Part shown: positions 37,873 to 50,900 of the stretch, one piece after another
Position numbering within the stretch: position 1 is the stretch's first letter
Layout: each line of letters opens with the position of its first letter
The notes under the pieces: model-generated
Databases searched by the model: none
What the model saw: the letters and a program-made list of their open reading frames with translations, nothing else
Told to the model about the DNA's origin: nothing
DNA from: Anopheles merus
Taxonomy: Eukaryota > Arthropoda > Insecta > Diptera > Culicidae
Assembly (NCBI RefSeq): GCF_017562075.2
Contig: NC_054083.1
Location: 45,563,269-45,627,268 of the forward strand
DNA length: 64,000 nucleotides
Direction: 5' to 3'
Program-made: the position numbers and the translations under genes

Positions 37873-38289
37873 ATCCCGCTCTCGAAACTAATGAAAGTCT
37901 GCTGAAAGACTTTTCGACAAGCGATGCTACTACATACTTTCATTGAAGCTCGGTCAGAAATACACGAAAGAAAGAAAATTAATATGATTGTTTATCAATT
38001 ATGGCATTTAAACAAGCAGTTTTATTAATCAAAAATTCTTTTATTAGTGTTTGAAATTGAATAAAAATAAAATAAAATAATAAAAAACGTGTAGTTTCCC
38101 TCCTTGCTTCGCGTACAGCGACCCCTAGTGGTTAATAGCCGAAACTGTGTCGGTTGCGTACGAGAAGTTGCGTGAAAGATTGCGTTTACCAGTACGAGCT
38201 CTCGCGTTTTTCGGTGCGTAGCTGCTGAGAGAATTTAGTTCTGCTGCACAATGAGCAAAAAAACTAGTAATGAATAGAATGTTTGAAAA

Positions 38290-38511
38290 ATGTCGAATCT
38301 TTCAAACCGCAGTAAGAAGCAGGAGGATAATATCAATTGGCGTCAAAGTATCAGAAAACAAGTTAATTCCTCCCTTGAAGGTAGACTAACAAACTGCTAC
38401 GAAGCCGGACGTGGTTCTATTCATAGAAGAGATTGTGTTGCTGTGAGTAAAACTAAGCCTAAGATGTTGTTAACTGTTGTTGAACCTAAGAGTAAGATGA
38501 AATATTCATAA
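38290..38511 (+). CDS. Small basic ORF, 73 residues, unknown
   Basis: The ORF starts MSNLSNRSKKQ and ends KSKMKYS, is rich in Lys, Arg, Ser and Asn, and has no signal peptide or membrane segment. Its composition is not driven by a simple repeat. No homologue is recognised, and there is no clear polyadenylation signal or splice site. It may be a short gene, an upstream ORF or chance. Confidence 0.2.
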   Translation: MSNLSNRSKKQEDNINWRQSIRKQVNSSLEGRLTNCYEAGRGSIHRRDCVAVSKTKPKMLLTVVEPKSKMKYS

Positions 38512-38999
38512 AAATCTTCCTTTCATCTTTTTGGTAGTGAGAAAATAAGTAAAAAAAATATTTAATGGCTTGAAAAGTTGAGGAAGAAATAGTCAACCAT
38601 CACAATGCACAATCAATTTAGCAAAGGTTAGTTCACACCAACAAGTGTAGAGATAATGTGGAAGTACTTTTTTTCTAACTAAAACTTCAAGCAGCCAAAC
38701 ATCGAACCGAAAGAGCGCCACAAATGTGACGCACGCCTGTTGCCTGGTGTCGCCTAAAGTTGATCACACACTGTTTTCTCAGCGGAGAGACTCACCTCGC
38801 GTAGGGTCTCGCGCTAAGCCTTTCTCACGCTGCTCTTCAGTTTCTCAACAGCGTGAACCGTGCGGACGCAAAGCTAATTCGCTCCCCCCGAAGAAAGCCG
38901 CTCAAACATTTCTTGGGAAAATTGTAACTGGTGACTTCCTTTACTCTCTCGTGTGTGTGTGTGTTTGTAGGTGTGTGAGTGTGTGTTTGTGTGTGTCTG

Positions 39000-39389
39000 T
39001 GCTCTGCTAGTCAGCACAGTGTGTGGTACAAGGGAAAATTCGTTCAGTGCGTAAGGCGTGAAAAATCATTCCATTGCCGTTGGGCTTACTCGCTCCCAGC
39101 GCTTTGTGGTGCGTTCACGCTCTCGTGTGTCTGTGCTCCGTGACATCATCATCATCACCGTCATCGCCATCATCACCAGCAGCAGCATCATCTGGGCGCG
39201 TTTGCATCCATCGGCGGTGGTGTGTAAAAGAGTAGTAGGCCGTGCCGAAGTGACCGGTTGATCAAATCGTGCAGAAGCGTTACGAATTTAGTGAAAAGTT
39301 TGTATTTTAGAAAAAACTGTTTTCAACCACCAACACACTACTCACGGGTGAACAAGTGAAGAAGCTGCGGCAGACAAGCGAATCATCTG
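39000..39389 (+). other. Putative non-coding first exon of the tubulin acetyltransferase gene
   Basis: The stretch resembles a dipteran 5' UTR: CAGTG initiator-like motifs (for example TCAGTG at 39044), many GTGAA and AAGTG words, no long frame, and it ends at a strong donor, TCTG followed by GTAAGT at 39390. The next strong plus-strand acceptor, with a long pyrimidine tract, is at 47680, directly before the acetyltransferase leader. The link between the two is inference. Confidence 0.35.
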
Positions 39390-42300
39390 GTAAGTGCCGT
39401 TTTCCTAGCATGCCCTCTTTCATCATCAAATTTTCCTTACACGCGGTAGATATTTTTACCAGTCAAGATGTGTTTAAGTCTTTTCCCTTCTTCTACGAAA
39501 CACTCAATGACGAAGAGGAAACGGTTTTTGCATACAAAGAAGGAAAGAAATGCCAGACAGTCAGCATTCCTTCCACTCGGGCTCTCCAAACACAGTCCGG
39601 CAGCCATGTTCGATTTTTCCTCCCAGCCCACTTGGATGCTGTGCACGGGGTGGAGCAGGCCCATAAACGCGCCTACCGCGGTCTACTTCTTCTCGCCACC
39701 TTTTCGGGCTTTTAGGCGTATAAGGCGCCCAGACCTCGTCCTCACGATGAGTATTGATTTTTCCTGCTCGCCAGGAAGAAAACAAGCCCTGCGAGTGCGT
39801 GCCTGCTGGAAACTAATTTCACTCTGACAAATGCGAATAGAAATGTCAACTCGCTCGGGTGTTGTCGTCGTTTGATAACTTCCAGCAGTTTTGCCCATTT
39901 CATGCCTGTCGCCGCATCTAATTACACTGCAAGTCAGGCCCGTTTGGATGTTCTCGAACCATTCTACCGGGGGCCCCCTCCCCCCACCACCAACCCGGCT
40001 AGTAAATGGCCATGTTGGGCTAGCGCGCGCGCCAACGCAGACACTATCGCGGGTTTCTTCCGCAAAACCTTGCGTGTGCTGCCAAATATGGTGATGCGGT
40101 TGCTCTTGAAACTGTCGCCGTCCCTTCAGCGCCTGGCAGCGCCGCCCTGCTGTTGACCATCGCTTCACAGCTCCATTCCTGGGCCGGGATGGTGTAACCC
40201 CTTTAATGCAAAGTCAGTAGATCGGAAACAGTAGATGACTTGTGCGGGGATGATGCTGACTCGTGCGTTTCGTCACGAGCCAGGGGCGTCATGTTTGGAG
40301 TGATCGAGCCAGAGATTTGCTTATTTTGCAGTTGTGTATTTTATTTACATATATTGCTTTCCTTCAAAGCACGGGACGATCGGCGTCTTGGTAAGAGCTC
40401 ACCGGAGCTTGTTTACCTTGTCGGGGGGGAAGATCACGGAACGATCGAAACGTGTCCGTGTGGGAGAAGTTTCTAGTATGGATGGCGAGACGCTGACTGC
40501 ATTCTGGAAATGTTTGGAGAGTTTTCGACAGCCATAAAAATGCAAAAAAAAACACCGACTTGAAATGAATTGAATTGATGAATTGAAGGAATTTCTTTGG
40601 ATTGGAGCTCCTTTAGTCATTACGGCATATGCATCCAAATATGTAATGTATATCTGTCACATTATCAGCGTATTAAACACACATCCTTTAGGTGATTTCT
40701 GTGATGAATGTTACGTTATTTAAATTTACCCATATTAAGTATTTTGCCACGTTTCTGGATTTTTTTTGCAAATGCACGATACGTTTTAAGGTCATAATTG
40801 AATCGCCATAAACCGAACACCCACGAGAGCCGACGACTAGGACGTCTAACCCACCTTCACACTGGGCGGTTCAATTCGATCGATCGATAAGTCTAGACTC
40901 CAGGCACCGATAACACCCACAAAGATATCAAACCGACCTGCAGTTTGTCAGTTTGAGTTCCATTTCTGGTAGTACTATTTCTTTTGCTTCTCAGTCTCTA
41001 TTTAACAAAAAAAAAACGTCCACAAATGCGTCGTGATGAATCAAAGCAACTCACGGAACAGATGCGTTACCCTCCCGTACCCGTGACCCGGATGGCCTTG
41101 GCCTGTTTTGCAATTAAAGCAGCTTTCGGGCCGGGCAGCAGAGAAGATCCTGCATCCGCCTTCCGGTTTACCTCGCGAAGATACACCAAGATCGTGACCC
41201 GCATACTACCGCTTACAACCAGTTTGCCGATTCGAGCGATTGTCGTGTTGCAGCGGATGTGGTGGCACACTGATGCTGGTGGTGTTTTGGGGTTATTTTT
41301 TATTGCTCTTTCATTCCTGCTGGCCACATAAGCGAAAACTCCCATGACGTAAGCGCAACCTTCGAGCTCAATCAGCGAACGTTTGCGCCAGAATACCGGT
41401 TTATGCTTCAATGCGCGGTGTAGTAAGCCATGAACTGACGAGCCAACGGCCACTTCTTTTGTTGATGAATTTGGCAAAAGTACGGTAAAAATGGGTGCGA
41501 GATTTTGTTGCATTCGTTCGCGTGGTTACTTTCAAATCTTATGTTTTAGTTTTGGTTAAATGTTTGAGATCATACTTGAAACATTCCTTTCCAATACGTT
41601 TTATCTTTTATTTATTTAAAATGATTTAAACAATTGCAAAAAAAAAATACATCTTTTTGCTAACTTTTCTTAGTAGATTATTCTTTTTATTGCTTTTATA
41701 CAATTAAAAATCTTTCTTTCTCTGAAGACTTTCATTTAACATTTTGGGCAGCATACAATACATTAACCATTCTACATCACAACTCCCTCCCTCATCTAAT
41801 TCAGACCGATTGCAGTTGTATTAGTGAAGCTGTTATAGACTTCAGAGAGCGAGAAGGAGAGAAGAAAAGAGAGTAAGAGCACGAAAATCAGCTGAAAGCG
41901 CATCATCAGATGTGGTGGCGAGTATTGTACGGTCCAAAACAGTTACCTGCTCCAACATTAGATCAGTCGGCGGAAGCTGTGAACATCGTTCGACAGACAA
42001 AACATACCGCAACCGGTGAGTGGTTGGGAAAGTGCAACAAAGGGGGTGGAAAGGTATGGAGAGTAGAGGGTAGAAGGGTGGCTCTCGCCCTTTTTGTGTA
42101 CGATTGGAGTATTGGAGAGTGCGATTCCCTCTTGTTTGGGGATTGTTTTTTGTAGTACCACTACCATCATTAACGCTCTCCGCAAAGCACACACACAAGC
42201 GATACAATGGACAATTAGAAGGAGAAAGAGAGAGATGGAAAGGAGAAGAGAGAGAGAGAGAATGTGTGTAGGCATTAGCAAAAATTGTTTGAAGAGACAG

Positions 42301-45300
42301 AAGAGCGCTCCATAAAATCGCATGGAGCAGATGGGAATGTATTTCGCTCTAACAATCTCACGGGTGCTCCATCAAAGTTGGAGTGCTCTCTTTCTCTCTC
42401 TCTCTAATTCAAGAAACCATACGAGATGTATGGGATAGTGGGGGCAACGGGTGATACTTTTTTAGATGGCTCATACATTTGTTGAACGATGCACTTTGTA
42501 GTATTAAAAATGATATTTCTTTATATTAAATTTATGTGGATCAGTTAAAAAATAATGTTTATAAAATATAAATAATTGCTTTGGTTCACAAGGCAAAGTT
42601 GTTCGTTCGGTTGTGGTGTTGTTTATTTTAATAGAATTGAATTTAATTGAATTGAATTTAATAGAATTTCCTTTCATTTTCAATCTTCTTTCAACATAAC
42701 AACTAACAACTATGAACTGGATCAATCTCGCACAAAAAAATAAATTGTAAGCAAATACACTCAAAAAAATGGCAAGAAAAGAGAGTCTCCTTTGTGCCCA
42801 CGCTCCCTATATACACCACGTCAAACCGCGTTGAATGCGGCGCACTAGTTTTTTCGCTCAAATCGTGTTGAACGTCCCAGACGGAAAGGTTTGTACTTCG
42901 TCGCGAGCACACGGGCTCACCGTGTATTAGAAGCGCCATAGTGGAATTTTAGTGTGCTACACCTTTGTGCTACAGATGCTTGTAGCCTTTTTTTCTGTGA
43001 AGCCTTGTGAGCCATGGACCGCAAGAGTGTGTTGTGAACAGTGAAGTGATTGTTACTTTATCGTAATTTTGTTTGAACAGGAAGATAAGCGGATTTTAAA
43101 AGCAAAATGAAACGACAAATGCAAATGCACCGCAAAAACCACTCAATTACCTCGTGACGGTGTGTGTGTGTGTGAGTGTACGCAAGCACGCTAATGTGTT
43201 GGAGTGTTGAACCAGTGGGTGTTAGTGATGCGGCACGCCGTACTGCTTTCGCTGGTGTTGTTGCCACAACAACCAACAACAACCAGGCAGGAGGCGCTGG
43301 AAAAGTCGCTCAAGACGTTTTTTTAAGTTGGTGGAAAAATCGGTTCCTTCCCTCAGAAGTCGTCCTACATTTCGGTGTCCCACCCTGAGGGATAGAGGGA
43401 AAATAACGCTTCGAAGTTGGAATTTTTATGTGTTTGAATGTTGTGCTCCCTTTTTTGCGCTCGGTAGTGTTGTCTCTAACGAAATGTTTGGTGTGGTTGT
43501 TGGTGTGGTTAGTGCGCAAGGGTTTCACAGAAGGGACGCCCAATAGCGCCCGGTTGCCGTCGGAATGGTCTGGGTTGTTGTTATTTCGTACCGGGGGTAC
43601 ATGGTCCCTTTTGCGGTTTCACGCCCGGGTGTATCGGGTTTCAATCACCAAGCCGCGGGGCGACCAGGCAACGACCAGGGAACGAATCCTCGTGACTCAT
43701 ACAACCGGAGTGGGTCTTGTTGGGTTTGTTGGATCAAATAAATATGAACCACTGTTGGCTCCGTTGCCCCTTACTTTGTGTGCGGTGACTCACGTACCTT
43801 CAGACGGTTGGACGGGATTTATCCAACCGAAAGGAACGTGCCGGACCGAGTCGTCGTCATTACGTCTGCGACACACGCGAGAAGTCATGCATATTGGGGT
43901 GGCTCCCAATAGCTATAAATCTTTCTCTTTCATGCCAGACGAATCGCTAGATTGTTGATTTGGGAGTGTGTTAATGTGGCGGATTGCGTTTTGCGAATAT
44001 TGTCCCCATTCCCCATCCGTATGGTTTGGTTTTCTAGGCTCCACGTCAACTGCTGCAAACTTTGTGCGGAAAGGTGACAGACGTAGCAATGCGAAAAAAA
44101 AAACAACCAAAATAAACAGGCAAACAACCAACCGGCACCACCGTCCGTTATCTCGTCTGAAATTCCATGCCACCGTTATCATGCCGTGCTCTGTGCCGTG
44201 GTCGTTGGGGAAGTGCGCGAGCGCGTTATATTTATCGAGCCTCTCCTTCCAATGCCCTTGATGCATCACCAATGAGAGTGGTATAAAAATAAAAAAAAAA
44301 ACTCATATGCAGTTTCTTGAACAACCGTTCTCCCATTGCCCGCGTTTCAGCTTTTTCCCCTGGACTAGGGCAGAGAAAAATAGGCTTTTTCCGACTGCCG
44401 TGCCTTTTTACCGTTGCGGGGAATGAGTTGGGAACGCGTGGCGTGCAATATAGTAGCAGCAGCAGCGGAGAAACTGCGCCTTCGCCCCACCGGTATTGAG
44501 TACGGTAAAGATTATAATAGACCGCACGGTTGAATGTAATTAAGATCTTGGGAGGGTGGAAAATAACAAACAAAAAGGTAAACACAACTACCGCCAGCTG
44601 TGTAGCTTCTTCTTTCACTCCACTGATATGCTCCAACGCCAGATCGGTTTACGATTAATGAACACACACACAACACAGACAGTGGTACGGAAGGTAGGAA
44701 AGGTTGTAAAAGAAAATTTACTACACACGCTTTCACTTTTCACCGACCTTATCTTTGGATGATTTGATTGTGATTTGCAAGGCATCATCAAGCGAACCTT
44801 TTCTCCTATTATTTATTTATTACCATGAAAAGAGATTAATTGCTAACAGTGTGTCATTCAACTCGTAGCAGTGAAGAAGATGTAGGCTCCGTAAGAAGAA
44901 GTTCTCACTGAATGCTACAACCAACCAATCAGACACGTATGCAGATTGCTGAATGCTTCTTGAGATATGTCTGAAGTAGGAGCTGGGAGTGTGCTGAATG
45001 TTGGTCAAGTGGAAAATGTCTTCTCCTCTGCGGGTTGTGCTTTAGATACTATCGACCACTGAAGTGGAATGAACCCACATCTAGTGTAACCTTAGGCGCT
45101 GTAACAACCTCCTCAAGTACTCGTCGTGGCATGTCTTCATCGTCTTTCGCCTTCTCGATCAAGTGCTATTCACAGTGCACTTAATGCATCGTCTAATAAA
45201 CCGCCGTTTCGGCATCGGCATCAAATCCGGAAGCTGTGCAGCCAGCTGGAACACGCGCCAGCCTTACAAGGTAGCGTTCAGGTCAGGTGCTGCAGTCGGA

Positions 45301-47680
45301 AACGACAAGCGTAAACACACAAGACGACAGGTTGGTTTCCATGCCGGTCATGCCCGAACGCACAAGACGTTACGAATCGCTGGCCAAAGACAAGTAGTAG
45401 CAGTCGATAGATCAGATTTGAGCGGATCTGAATGGCAAACGCTACACAACCGGGGACCGTTGAATGTCAATCAATAGGCAATGGCTTCCGGAAAAATAGA
45501 TCCTCTGATAGCTATGGTTGGAAGTGGTATCATGACTTTTCTATGCTACACATCACACTCCATGCAGACAGCAACCTCAATTGTCTGGATTGCTTTTATT
45601 TGGGAATTGGGATTGGGTTGAAGTTCGACTCGAAATGGTGTGACCCCTCCTCTGTGGAAGCTTCAAGTGTTGAACTTCTGTTCTGTGCCCGAATTGTGAC
45701 CTCCTTTTTTTCTTGTTCCTGACGCAATCCGGAACTAGACTAGCAGCACGAATTCTGACGAGTTGCTAGTTCTAGCCAACCAAAGACAACTCAGCTCCAA
45801 ATGCCACAATGATGCAGTAGGTTTATTCATCCACGCAAGCAAGTAGCGCAACAAAACAGTCCCCCCTTACCAACAGACCCCAGCGCATTTATGTCATCAT
45901 TTGCTTGGTAGTCGGCAAGTCGGCGACTTATTTGGACGTGATTTTATTTCCAGCTGCGGTGCGAAACTAATTAACATATCCATCACCATCGATCCGTGCT
46001 CATCGTGGGGAGGTTGTGAAGTAACGTTTCTTACCGCACGTTACGTGTATTCCTTCAAAAAATCCGCCAGCAAGTCTATCGATCGCAGTGCTGGGGGAGC
46101 TACTGCAAAGAACCTTTATTGGTGTGGGTGCCGAACAAACAAAAAAAAAACATCGTAGGATCGATTAATGAAAGTAGTAAAAATGTCCTTCGCATAGGGT
46201 AAGGAAAGGATTTCACTTCAGGTCACCCACCCCTAAAGGTGTTGAGGAAAAAAACAACGATAGGGGAAATATAGCATGACTCCTTCAACTTGACTCGTTG
46301 GGGAGTGCTCGACTGCTAAGACGGAGCTACTAGATTCCTCCTTCAACTTGATCCTGAAACTTGTTCGGTTGGTTTCCTATTAGAAATATGAATTTGTATT
46401 TTCTAGCATTTAAGCCCTCTTGGAGTATCGTTTATTTCATTGATTTCCACCAAATGTTTAATGCAATTTTAGTTTTCATTTTAGAGAAACACAATTTCTA
46501 CTATACCCCGTACCAGATGAAAGTTGAATTAATTTCCTTTCTCTACTTGCCCTACCTTTTTTGCGGTGATCCCTCGATGTCCCTCGGCCATCGAACGAGT
46601 TCAAGTTCGCGTTTCCCGATTTGTGCATTTCGTGCTCGTTCGTGTGGAAATTATTGCATCATGTCGGCTGCGGCCGGCTACAGGCATCGATGACCGCAGG
46701 TGCTACGCTATAACAAACTTTCCCTTTTACTTTGCGCCGTTTTCAATGTTCCACCGCGCGAACGCAAGCTCGAATCGAATGGTGTGTAATTGAAAAATGC
46801 ATTGAATTTTAAAGCAGAATGAGGGAAAAGAAAAGGAGTCTCACGAACAGCACGATGGATGAGTTTATCAGATAAAAGGAAGAGTGGTGGAAGAAATGGG
46901 ATGAATGCTTAATCGATCCTGTCATTAGCCAACTTCCAATAGAGCTTGAATGCGAGCGAGTCAACACAATTATTCGGGAAAATTATGCTTGTTTTTTTGG
47001 GATTGGGATTTGTGATTGATCCATTGTGGCGGCCTTATTAGTGGGGTGATTTTGTAATACATTCCCCCCGTTGATCCACCGGACCAAACTGGATCAACCA
47101 AACTCTGGAGAGCGTTCCGAAAAAGAAAGCAAAAAAAAAGCTCTCACTGCCTTCCCTTCACTCATAATATCACTCGTATCACGTTTGAATTGATGGCTTA
47201 AATATTCATGAATGTCACCCTTTGCTGGGAAAGGTGGACGACGCGTTATGTGTGTGGTGGGCATGGAAAAACGGGTCAATGGACGGGTGTGCGATGTTGT
47301 GGCTCTCTTTCTTCCGCAAATGATGAAAAGCCAACGGACCGAAAGCCACAAACACACGCTCCCGTGGTGGGTCCGATGCCGGTGGTGCCTACCTGTCGTA
47401 AAGTCAGCGAAATGTAACGTAGCCAAGGTTGTGGGGGGGTTTTGTTGCTGGACAAACGGCAAAGAAGGGCTGTGGCACCGGAGCAAGGGAAAGAAAGTGG
47501 AAAGGAAAACTCATTTTTCTAAGCTTAATAACATTTACGATGTTTTTTCTACTCCATTTTCATTTCCATTTGCCTTTGCCTTACCCTGCACAGAGTTAAG
47601 ATGTGGGTGTAGTAGAGAGAAGAGTTGATTTTCTCATTTCCCGATGTGTTTTTTTTCTTTTCCTTTTCTTTGCATTTCAG
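39390..47680. other. Non-coding stretch, probably a large 5' intron
   Basis: About 8.3 kb without a recognisable exon. Frames such as those at 39683-40168, 41067-41513 and 43428-43958 are long but compositionally odd and overlap frames on the other strand. A/T-rich blocks lie at 40560-40800, 41540-41800 and 42490-42770, the last with repeats of the word TTGAATTTAAT. The region ends in a pyrimidine-rich tract and CAG at 47678-47680, a strong 3' splice site. Confidence 0.4.
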
Positions 47681-47996
47681 TTTCAATTTGTCGTCGTTAA
47701 GTGGGGAAAGAATTTATTCTCCTCCCAGCACGAAGTATTAGGACGGAGGTTCGCCCGGAAGCTACAGGCGCTCAACGACATCGCAAACGAACGGAGTGCA
47801 ATCATTTGTGATATTAATATTTACCTATTTATTACTACTGCAAAGCTCTGCTGGTCTAACTGGCCTCTAGTGAGCCGCGACGGTGTTCGATTGTTGGCAG
47901 TGTGTTGTGAAGTTAGCGTGAAGTGATATTGTAACGAAATCGGTGACTAATTGTGTAACAAAACAAAACAAACAAACAAAAAACCATTCCAAAATC
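47681..47996 (+). other. 5' leader of the tubulin acetyltransferase mRNA
   Basis: It runs from the strong acceptor at 47680 to the ATG at 47997. It is rich in GTG and GAAGTGA words, as in other insect leaders. The ATG context (CAAAATC followed by ATG) is acceptable for insects. Confidence 0.5.
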
Positions 47997-50900
47997 ATGG
48001 AGTTCCGCTTCAACATGCATCCCCTGTTCCGGGCACGGATTGTTCGGATAAATAACTCGCTGCTGCCGACCGGCTTCGTTGCACAGTCCCGCCGCGTTGC
48101 ACTGTAAGTAGTCATTTTTTGAAATATCCCGATTTTTTATTACATTTTTTGTTTGGTGACTGCCTTTCTCACGGTTTAGTTTCACGTCACAAACAACAAA
48201 TCGGCAAAAATTAGTTTCAATGCTTACTACCAAATTTAGCGCCCCGCGTCGTGGCCAGCAAGTCATTAGTCTTTTATATTCTCGGAACGGAAAGTTAAGC
48301 CATTCAATTTTATTACACAATTTTATTCCACTTCCTTCGTTGCTGTTGACAATTGTGTCGATAGCTGCTGTGTTTCCCTTGCTTTTGCTGTGTCCACCTT
48401 TCGTGTGAGAATAATGGCAAAAATTATAAGCTATTAGCGAAATTTGTCCGCTTTCTGTTCCGCTGTTTTCGCGTGCCAAAAATGTGGTAAAATTTATTGC
48501 TCTATTGTTACGATCGTTTGCTCTTTTTTTCTCAGTTTTTGTGTGTTTTTTATGTTCCTGTGTTTTCTATTCCTTTTGCTAAACCCAGGCCCAGGAAAAT
48601 TGCAAAAGTGAAGTTATTTTAAAAGCATTTGGTGTTGGGCTTAAGACAGTTTAGATGGCTTATAGAAATCATGTTATGCTACAGTGAGATTCCCGATCAA
48701 GACCAGCTGAAGCCAGTTTAGTATCCAAAAAAATATAAAAATATTATAAATACGTTTGCGTAGTTAACTGATCTCAATTTGATCTCAATTTTGAAGGAGA
48801 TCTTCCATTTTTTTAAAGGACAAACTCTTGGGGGCGCCCCTTGTGGCAAAATGTGCAAATTATAATGGTGGAAAGCAATAAATAACCACTTTATGAAGAT
48901 AGCCACTTTAAAATATTCAACTTGAACCACTACAACCACCAAAACTGCCATTAAATTGAATCAAATAAAGCCCAAATCAGTATTCGGGTCATTTTTAGTT
49001 TCTCATTTTCTTAGGTACACTCTCAATCCTATTCTCACTAGCCTCAACTACCCCCAAAATGTCCTAGTGATTATCATTTTTATTGCCATAATTATTGCAC
49101 ATTAAATCTTGTTTGGTCCCCAAAAAAACACCATGAAACAACCATCGTCCCGAGTCCAAACCAAGGCACCATTACTCAGAGCACAACTCCTTTCACACAA
49201 CGCTGCCCTGTGCACAGAGTTTAAACACGTGTTTGTGACCATTTTTGCCCACTTCCAAAATTAGCGAAACCATTAATCATACCCGGGTGGAGCATCTAGG
49301 TGTGTCTGGGAAGGGGTTTCCTTGCTTTTTTTTTTGGATTTTGTTGGCTCTGTGTAGCATCACGTCAACACCTTGTTTTGTTCGTGCGGAAGCTCAACAC
49401 CTCGGGCACCCCGCGGTACTGTTTGGTAGTGTTGATGAGCATTAGCATGCGACGGGTGTTTCCGACACAAGCAGCAGCAGCAGCAGCAGCAGCAGCAGTC
49501 CATCATGTATTAGATCACGATCAGTATTTTTCGTTGTTGTTTCGATTGAAAACTGTGCCGGTGTGTGTCGGTGCAAGGTGGCAAATGATTTATGGCCGGA
49601 AGGAAAGGTGTTGTTAGTTTTTCCCTTGCCCACGATCCTGTCCAAAACAAGCGAAAGGCGATCAAAATTCGATTAACACTCTCTTCCGTCCGCTGGTGTG
49701 TAATTATGCTATGCACTATGCTCTTTTTGTTGCTGATTTATCGACAAAATAATTCCTTTTTGCCCTTTACATTCTCTTTTTATGTGTTTTTGTTTTTTTT
49801 TTTGCAGCGATGCCACGGCACAGATTTCGGAGATCATTAACACGATCGGCTCGATGTCGGCACAGGCACAGGGGCTTTCCGTTCCGGTAACGACCGCCCA
49901 AAAGCTGCGCAACTCGGACCATCACATCTATCTGATGTTTGAATCGAACGACAGAAAGTAAGTTGCTCCCGGATAGCTTTCAATCATTTTCCCTTTCCAA
50001 AGGATTGCTTATAAACCTTCACTTCATGATCCTTTTTTTCTTCTTTTAGTGGTTTCGTCGTCGGCATACTGAAGGTGGGCCGCAAATCGCTGTACGTGTT
50101 TGATCCGTCCGGCGAGACGGTCAACGTGACGGCACCGTGTGTGCTCGACTTTTACGTGCACGAGTCCCGCCAGCGCGGCGGTCTTGGGCGCGAACTGTTT
50201 GAGCATATGCTGCGGGAGGAAAACATACAGCCGGACGAGCTGGCGATCGATCGGCCGTCCGAGAAGTTGCTCGGTTTCCTGCAGAAGCATTACGGTAAGG
50301 GCGCGCTGTAGGGTGTAACCGACGCCACGGATAAGGTCGACGTGCGTGATTTGTTCGCGGGCGAAGTGGCCACCGCGATGGTCCTTTGGTTCCGCACGCT
50401 TCTCCGATAACTGAGGGAGTGGAGTGGTGTTGTAGGTTGTGCTATAGGTAGGCTTTGGAGGAGCACATCACCTCTGATGGATGGTGTTTAAATCACGCGA
50501 TTTCGCTGCACTGCGCTACCGGCGGCACGCGAAAGGAGCGTGCAGCGTGCGATTGGAATGGAATAAGTGCTTGCAGTGATAGCTCACGTCCTTACTAGAG
50601 GGTTAGGGATAGAGGAAAATAGATGTAAAAAGGAATATATCGTTTAAAAATATCCAGAATTTATAACTATCCATTAGCCATACATTTACAAGGAAACAAG
50701 ACTCAGAAATTCAAAGAAAACTTCAAGAATTCATATAGACATTCAGATTTTTATGATCATAGCTTGCTTCTTGTACTGAACGACTTCTACTCTGCTCTAT
50801 TCCCACACAGGACTGTCCAAGAAGATTCCACAGATGAACAACTTTGTCGTGTATGAAGGCTTCTTTGCCAGCAAGGCCCAAAACTCGACCGACATCGATG

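Larger units (their letters stand above)
37622..38999. promoter_or_regulatory. Shared 5' flank between EB1-like (-) and tubulin acetyltransferase leader (+)
   Basis: The EB1-like gene starts leftwards at 37621, and a probable non-coding first exon of the acetyltransferase lies rightwards near 39000. The interval holds the CT/GA tract (37796-37872), an A/T-rich block (37970-38090), a small ORF at 38290 and a G/C-richer part from 38720 onwards. It could carry promoters for both genes. No TATA box was convincing. Confidence 0.35.

Noticed and set aside
39683..40168. A 161-residue open frame on the minus strand
   Set aside because: Composition and codon use look random, with overlapping frames on the opposite strand and no start context or splice signals.
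41067..41513. A 148-residue open frame on the minus strand
   Set aside because: It overlaps an opposite-strand frame of similar length and shows no motif; the G/C-rich patch explains the absence of stops.
43428..43958. A 176-residue open frame on the plus strand
   Set aside because: It has no recognisable domain, unusual Trp/Arg/Gly-rich composition, overlaps frames on the other strand and lies in a probable 5' intron.
45051..45480. Stretch that looked gene-like on the plus strand (63- and 104-residue frames)
   Set aside because: The two frames overlap in different phases, with no domain, no splice signals and no support for either.
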